Source: Dryococelus australis
Taxonomy: Eukaryota > Arthropoda > Insecta > Phasmatodea > Phasmatidae
Assembly (NCBI GenBank): GCA_029891345.1
Contig: CM056997.1
Span: 215,985,212-216,049,211 of the forward strand
Direction: 5' to 3'
Length of the DNA: 64,000 nucleotides
Positions 58,201 to 64,000 of the stretch are shown piece by piece (position 1 is the first letter of the stretch; every line of letters begins with the position of its first letter). Made by a program: the position numbers and the translations under genes. A model generated the notes under the pieces. That model was not told the DNA's origin, made no database searches, and worked only from the letters and a program-made list of their open reading frames with translations.

Positions 58201-59547
58201 CACAGACAAAACTTTTCTTATTTAACTTGTTTTGGCAACCATACGATCACGAAAAAAATATTGCACTGGCAATCGCATCATCTGGAATTGCGGCAACCCG
58301 TTTGGATGGTGGCAGAACAGCGCATGCGGCACTGAAAGCGCCATTGAATATGCAAATCACTGAGGCACCAACATGCAATATCAGCAAAAATTCTGGAATG
58401 GGTAAAGTACTCCTATCATGTCAATTCATTATTTGGGACGAATGTACTATGGTGCACAAAAAAGGTTTGGAAGTGCTTCATCGTACACTAAAAGATTTGA
58501 GAGGAAATAAACAGCTTTTTGGTGGCGCACTCATTTTAATTGTCTGGTGATTATCGACAAAGTCTACCTGTTATACCACACTCAACACCCGCTGATGAAC
58601 TTCATGCATGTCTCGAATCATCAGTTTTATGGCGATACGTACATAAATTGACTTTGAAGAACAATATGTGTGTGCAAGTACAACATGATGCATCCGCTGA
58701 ATGTTTCGCAAAACAATTGTGGAATATTGGGAATGGGAAAATGGCAATCGATGAATCCACACAATGTATCACATTTCCAACAAAACTTCTGTAAAATCAC
58801 AGCAACCACAGACGAATTGATTCTCAAAGTTTCCCCAAATATTGCGCAGAATTTCAAATGTCATCAGTGGCTCAGTGAATGTGCTATATTAGCAGCCAAA
58901 AACAACTATGTCAATACCATAAATTTCAGCATTCAAAACGAGATACCAGACGAAGCGACAACGTATGAGTTCATCGATGCTGTAATAAATCAAGACGAAG
59001 TTGTCAATTATCCAACTGAATTCTTGAATTCACTTAAATTGCCAGGCATGCCACCGCACGTGTTAACATGGAAAATTGGCGTGCCTATCATTCTTCTCTG
59101 AAACATCAATCCACCACGACTTTGCAATTGTACCATGCTTTCAATGAAAAAGATGAAAAACAATATCATCGAAGCTACAATTTTAAAAGGAAAATTTAAA
59201 GAAGAAAATGTACTGTTGCCACGCATCCCAATGATTCCAACAGATACGCCATTCGAGTTCAAATGTGTGCAGTTTCTGGTGCGACTCGCATTTGCAATGA
59301 CCATCAACAAGGCACAGAGACAATCGCTACAAGTGGGTGGACTAAATTTGAAAAATCCATGCTTCTCACATGGACAGCTGTATGTGGCCTGCTCACGCAT
59401 CGGAAAACCTTCTGACATATTCGTGTACGCACCAGACGGAAAAACAAAAAATATTGTGTATCCAAAGGGACTTCAACAAACAGATCTAAAACACAAACAC
59501 TTTCTTTCTTTGCGTGGCATTGCAACCTCATGCCGGGTACTCGCTAG
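55238..59547 (+). mobile_element. Helitron, 4.31 kb, inserted in the zinc-finger gene
   Basis: The 3' end is CTAG (59,544-59,547), preceded nine bases earlier by a GGCAT/ATGCC hairpin (59,516-59,534), the standard Helitron terminus, and followed by host T. The intact left arm reads GATA then TCTCATACAGACATAAG. The right arm reads GATA (to 55,237), the insert, then TCCTATATAAACATAAG, so insertion was between A and T without duplication, as Helitrons do. The 5' end begins with a (TA)n run rather than the usual TC, perhaps through microsatellite change. It carries a broken RepHel gene. Confidence 0.92.
55730..59490 (+). pseudogene. Helitron RepHel (HUH Rep plus PIF1-type helicase), broken
   Basis: Plus-strand pieces, in order: a basic N-terminus (MPPKRKAIGRSTPQAKR, 55,730) with an imperfectly repeated SETxEQxEVRLET segment; a Rep domain with the HUH motif GLPHAHILIWL (His codons at 56,706 and 56,712) and CGLLNNNSPCMSDGKCTKRY; KYVNK and RYISSNEAVWRI (57,140-57,260); a helicase start LVPEQRIAYDRIM (58,107); a damaged Walker A (APRGTDKT, about 58,195, Gly lost); Walker B IIWDEC (58,428-58,445); SGDYRQSLPVIP (58,543); and a C-terminal motif SHGQLYVACSR (59,367). 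The Rep nicks and transfers single-stranded DNA and the helicase unwinds it. At least eight stops or shifts and the Walker A change make it inactive. Confidence 0.92.
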
Positions 59548-59816
59548 TCCTATATAAACATAAGTTGAAATGTAAAGATATGGTTTGTCTATCATCAGGA
59601 AGCGAATGCAAGTATTTCAGCAAAACATTTGCGATTAGGTTTAGCGCTAGACAATCTGAAGATAGTAACTGTCCATCTGCCATTAGTTATAAGTCGTATA
59701 CGTGTGTTAACTGTAATGTTGTATATGCGAGTAGGGAAGCCTTAAGTGGTGACTGCAGTAAATGTTCTATAAATTTAGAGCAAAGCATAAATACTTGCGT
59801 TAAAATGAGAATATGA
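59548..59816 (+). pseudogene. Zinc-finger-like gene, right-arm copy, 3' part
   Basis: It continues the gene interrupted at 55,237: KHKLKCKDMVCLSSGSECKY, then SKTFAIRFSARQSEDSNC, YTCVNCNVVYASREAL, GDCSKCSINLEQSINTC and a stop at 59,814-59,816. It aligns through most of its length with 53,590-53,382 of the left arm. FSARQSEDS, AISYK and CVNC...SREAL are unchanged, and cysteines are mostly kept. The upstream reading frame here starts inside the Helitron 3' end, so the present ORF start is an artefact of insertion. Confidence 0.6.
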
Positions 59817-60109
59817 TTTAGTGTATGTAAGTATTACTATGCATATTTTGATAATTGTGTGAAATAAAGATAAAGTTTATGAAAGAGTATTGTTTTTATT
59901 AATTTTATTCCTTCCAACTTTTGAGTAATGCTATGATCGATCGCTTATAAAAATTAAGAGAGTGATGATAAAGACTTCAATATAAAATATATAGATAATT
60001 GAATGGCTACATAAACAATTCTACTGATATGTATGCATTTTTGGAGACATTAGGTGAAACATTTTTCTCATATGTATGGGTAGAGATATCATGCAAACCT
60101 TTGTATTGG

Positions 60110-60315
60110 TTAATATTGCTAAAGATTGATTGAAAGATTGCTAAAGATTGGTAAGGATTTATGGAAATATTAGTAAGTATTGATGGAAAGATTGGTAAAG
60201 ATTCGTAAGGATTGATGGAAAGATAGGGAAGTTTGGTGAAGATTTGTAAAGATTTGTAAATATTGATGGAAAAATTGGTAAATATTAGTAAGGATTGATG
60301 GAATGAATGTTAAAT
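60110..60315. repeat. GATTGGTAAAGATT short tandem repeats, right arm
   Basis: Repeats of GATTGGTAAAGATTNGTAAG and GATTGATGGAAAGATTGG. This is the inverse of ACCAATCTTTACC at 53,220-53,330. Confidence 0.88.
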
Positions 60316-61149
60316 ATTGTGTTGTATGTTTCTTGGTAATATGGTGAGCACTCTGTTTCTGTAAATGAACTTTGACAAACGTGATGTATAAAATAAAAGG
60401 ATATACTGTAAATATAAGTCTAAAAAATAAATGACTGCATCAAACAATTACAATGTAATGTGAATTATAAAGCTATATTTACAAGTCAATATTGTGTAGC
60501 AGATGAGATGAGTCTAACAATTATTTATTATAGAAAATGATCTATTCTTAATTGATATTCATGTGTGTATGTGTGTGTAGGTATGAAATGGTATAAATAT
60601 CGAGCCGACGTCCTTTCGAATATGGGGTATTTGTCTTATCATGATATCTGACTAAGATATAAACACTGTTTGTTTCTTGTACGTGAGCTGTATATGGAGA
60701 AAGTTATTTTAAAAGGTTTAGTATATATATATTTAAAATTAATAAGGAATTATAACTTTTATAGATCTGTTTAATTACCATGGGGTGATTTTTCAAAATT
60801 ATATTTATTTCCCTGTATGTTACTATTTTGCGAAAATTGTAAATAATTGTTGTGTTTAGGTAAATCAGAGTGTTAGAAAGCTATGTAGTTTTTCGGTATT
60901 TACTTAATTCTGTGTGTGTTGAAGTGTTTTGGAGTAGATTGTGGCCCTTTTGGGTCGATTTTGGGTTGTTTGGATAATTTGGGTTATTTTGGGTTAGTGT
61001 GGATCAATTTGGTTCTTCAAGAGCAAATCTTGGGTGGAGAAAATTTGACAATTGGAATATTTTAGGTTCTTTGTGTGTGAGTTTGTCATATTCTGTGTGT
61101 GTTGGAATAGATCTATGTATGTTTTGTTGTATTGCGATATCTTGTCAGA

Positions 61150-61450
61150 TATGTTCTTTGATAAATAAGTAACGATTTTTGAGGAAAAGGAATGATTTTT
61201 TAAGAATAAGGAATTATTTTCGAGGACTAAGGTATGAATTTTAAGGAATAAGGAATGATTTTTTGAGGAATAACGAATAATTTTTTTTAAGAATAAGGAA
61301 CGATTTTTTAAGAATAAGAAATAATTTTGTAGGAAAAATGAATAATTTTTCAATAATAAGAAATGGCTTTTGAGGAATAAAGAATTATTTCCGAGGAATA
61401 ACAAACGATTTTTGGGGAAGAAGAAACAATATTCGAGGAATAAGTAATGA
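61150..61450. repeat. TGAGGAATAAGGAATGATTTT short tandem repeats, right arm
   Basis: Inverse of the TTCCTCAAAAATCA tract at 51,995-52,410. The 176-codon minus-strand frame across it is a low-complexity shadow (repeating LFLKNHSLFL). Confidence 0.88.
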
Positions 61451-64000
61451 TTCTTAAGTATTGAGAGTTTAGGATAGAGGATTGGGGATTGAGGATCGAC
61501 ATGTAGAGTAGTAATTTCATACATGCTTGTGTTAAATGTGTCATTTCTAAAGTATATGTATTTCCTTTAAATTTTTTTTATAAAAGTATGCTTTAATTAC
61601 ATATATATGTTATGCAGTTTGTGATTGTGTAGCCTTCCTAGATAAAACACTCCCCATATTTTCCACGAGACCGTTGTTCTCCTTTCAGAGCTAATGTTGG
61701 ACTGATGGAGGCCTGTGTGTGTGGTGCCTATAAGCATTTCTTTGTTGTCGATGAGCTGTGAAAGATTGGTGTAAAGAGATGATGAATGCTGTATGGGAGT
61801 TCAATATAGAGTGAGCTAGTTAATGGAAAGTCATATTGTTTAGGTGTTTGTTGTGTAGGGTGTTGCAAGATATTATGTATATAAGTTATGCATAATATCA
61901 AAAATATGTTAATCAGAAGATAGTCTTGGTTATGGTAAGACAAGAGTGAAATTAATCCTGTAAGTTGTTTAACATGTTAATACTAGTGCTATAAATGAGT
62001 TTGACTTCCAATGACCTATGAGTGTGATCTCAACCCTATAGTTGTATTCCTTTAATGTTTTTTTTTTTTTATGTTTTTCATCGATCGACTGGTATTTGGT
62101 TTCCATTTCATTACGTCCATACTAGTCGCAGTTAAATATTCTTTATGTTAGATTTTGGTTAGTTTACTTGGTACGCGATTTGAAGAAATATCTACATACC
62201 TTATATGATTCTTGAACCGCCATGTATATACTACTTATATGTAATTATTCTCGTTAAGTATGTATTTTTTTAATGCGAATATACATATTTTACTCTTGAT
62301 GATTGATAACGTGTGTGCTCAATTCTCCCGATGTAAGCCTAGCAAATCAAGATCGATATAATTTTTTTAAATTTCTCAAAATTTAAAGTTGCAAAGATAA
62401 CAATTAATCATGGTGGTCTTCGTAACTTTCCGAGAATTTGTCAGACATTCACAAAACAGTCTTCCTAGAATAGTTAAAAGATTAATATTTCTTTGGTTAT
62501 GATAGGGTATGTTAACGACTTAAATGATGTGAAAGTGATATTTGTTGCATACTGAGTACTTAGCATTCGTGTTTTTACACTACTTTAAATTAGCATGTCC
62601 TTAACTTAAATGTAGCTATAGCGAGCATGAATTTTAAAGAATGATTTAATATTTAATGTTTAAGATGAGTAGGTTTAAATAAATATTACACAAGGTAATT
62701 CATATACGTGTATTTACTTCGTTGGGAATTGAAACAAAGAATATGTTATTATAACTGCACATGCCTGCGTCTAGGTTCAACAAACTACTAAATCAGTATG
62801 TATGATTGTATTTTGACGATTTTCGCAGTAGATAAATATAGTTGCATTTAAACAACACTTGAGATACTTGTAAGATAAAAGAAGGTTTAATTGTGTAAAT
62901 ATGTGTTACGTAAATAAGATCTAAGTATCCTAGAAGGATTGACTAAACTTTTTATGACAGCAGATCTTAAGTAACATTCTTTGATCATGTAGTTTTTATG
63001 TAATAAACATGTAGAATGGGAAAGCACGATTTGAGTGCAACAAGTGTTTAATTGGGTCTTAATTTGGTTTTAAATGATGTTACATAGTAAATTAGAAAAA
63101 CCGAATAGTGGTAAGGCTTTTTATTCTTTGCTTATCGTTATACATTAAATTTAATGTGTGTGATGTGTAGCCCTTCATTTGTGTTTTAAGGTAGTTTTTA
63201 TTTAGTTGATAATTGTTTTGTTTAGCTTGTGAAGTTTGATTATCAGGGTTTTGCAAGAGTGTGGTATGTTGATAATAATATAGTTTGAAGTGGTTTTATA
63301 ACATTATCGAAACAGTTTTTGTAGGTTTTGTTCATTTGAGTTGTATATTATGTTGATATAGTTTTCAAACATTAAATTTTCCTTGTAAATTTTATGGTAT
63401 GGGGATTTGCAATCGCCTGGTATGGTATGTGCATATGAGTTGTGTGAGTGTGTGAATGCGCATAGGTGTGTGGATTGTTGGGTGTGTTTTACTGTTGCAA
63501 GATGAAATGGTTTATCAGAGTAATTCATTGAAATATTCTGTATGTGGGTGTTGGTACATGTTGAAACCGCATAGACGATTGTTTTTCCTGTTAGAGATCG
63601 TTGACTTGACAGGAAGAAAGCAGAAACTGTTCTCGCTTGAAAATATCCTATGAACAACATGGTTACGATAAGGCTTTAGTCGAGCTGTCATTTCTCAGGA
63701 GCAGACATATGTCTATCTACATATATTGTGCATACTTGATAAGTGTGTATAGTGAATGATATCATATTGTAAGTGCAATAACTTCCACACCTAATAGTAA
63801 TACTAATTACAAATTCTGAAATAATTGAAAAGGTTTATGACAGTTGAAGTTTGGCTGTTTTGCTAAGAGGACATTTAAAATTGGTGAATGATTGGTTGTT
63901 ATTTATTCATGTGTACGTGCATACATAGTAAATATTCATTGCATGTTTATGGAAATATGGATTTTCACGATTATGTTGGTTATACGATTATATTATTACC
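61451..64000. other. Right arm of element 2, noncoding, continues past the window
   Basis: Inverse of 49.5-51.99 kb. At the edge (63,860-64,000) it matches element 1 at about 27.6-27.75 kb in inverse, sequence missing from the left arm of element 2. The element end and its terminal repeat, if any, should lie roughly 1-1.5 kb beyond the window. Confidence 0.7.

Larger units (their letters stand above)
48955..64000. mobile_element. Giant palindromic element (element 2), right end outside window
   Basis: The left arm (48,955-54,385) and right arm (54,460-64,000, interrupted by a Helitron) are inverted, diverged copies around a centre near 54,423. Mirror anchors include AATTCCTTGCTTAATGTCAT (54,332) with its complement ending at 54,514, the conserved small ORF (53,715 versus 54,927), the zinc-finger segment (53,382 versus 59,560), TTCCTCAAAAATCA repeats (52.0-52.4 kb versus 61.15-61.45 kb), and CTTCTAGGATACTT (50.58 kb versus 62.93 kb). 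Outer arm sequence is shared with element 1, while the centre is different. By eye the arms are roughly 80% alike in the best segments, so the palindrome is old. Confidence 0.8.

Noticed and set aside
60994-61524. 176-codon minus-strand frame as a protein gene
   Set aside because: Its peptide is a low-complexity LFLKNHSLFL repeat produced by a short tandem DNA repeat, and the mirror tract at 52.0-52.4 kb gives a different frame.

Overview
This window looks like repeat-dense nuclear DNA of an animal, most likely an arthropod and probably an insect with a large, transposon-rich genome. The basis is the AT-rich noncoding sequence, GT-AG intron signals, tRNA-derived SINEs, an env-bearing Ty3/gypsy element, a pogo/Tigger-type transposon and a Helitron. 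I found no host protein-coding gene I could name and no bacterial-type operon. Almost everything that can be annotated is a mobile element or satellite-like repeat.

Layout from left to right. 1-9.58 kb: AT-rich DNA with a decayed ORF relic (1.2-2.7 kb), a 58-bp minisatellite (4.24-4.72 kb) and a tRNA-derived SINE (5.2-5.5 kb). 9.586-21.798 kb: one nearly complete but broken Ty3/gypsy retroelement on the minus strand, with 5-bp target duplications, two ~686-bp LTRs, a primer-binding site, gag, protease, RT, RNase H, integrase and an F-protein-like env with a C-terminal membrane anchor. Every reading frame carries stops or frameshifts. 23.67-25.15 kb: more SINE copies, two of them joined head to head by a perfect 26-bp inverted repeat.

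26.231-36.835 kb: a 10.6-kb element bounded by 79-bp terminal inverted repeats, with an internal palindrome, tandem repeats, a Walker-A ATPase relic that resembles Polinton/Maverick-type packaging ATPases, and small zinc-finger-like ORFs. 38.462-41.436 kb: a pogo/Tigger-like transposon with TA duplications, a Psq-type HTH exon, an intron, a DDE domain and a C-terminal cysteine/histidine finger. 42.6-48.9 kb: tandem repeats, two GC-rich islands (one with a TATA-type core promoter) and a tRNA-like pseudogene.

48.955 kb to the right edge: a second member of the 26-kb family. It is a giant palindrome centred near 54.42 kb. Its arms carry the same outer repeats, tRNA-like units and zinc-finger gene in opposite orientation. 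Its right arm is split by a 4.31-kb Helitron (55,238-59,547), and the intact left arm preserves the pre-insertion site and so fixes the Helitron boundaries. The shared arms with different centres suggest an under-described family of giant inverted-repeat elements. This is the main candidate novelty of the window.
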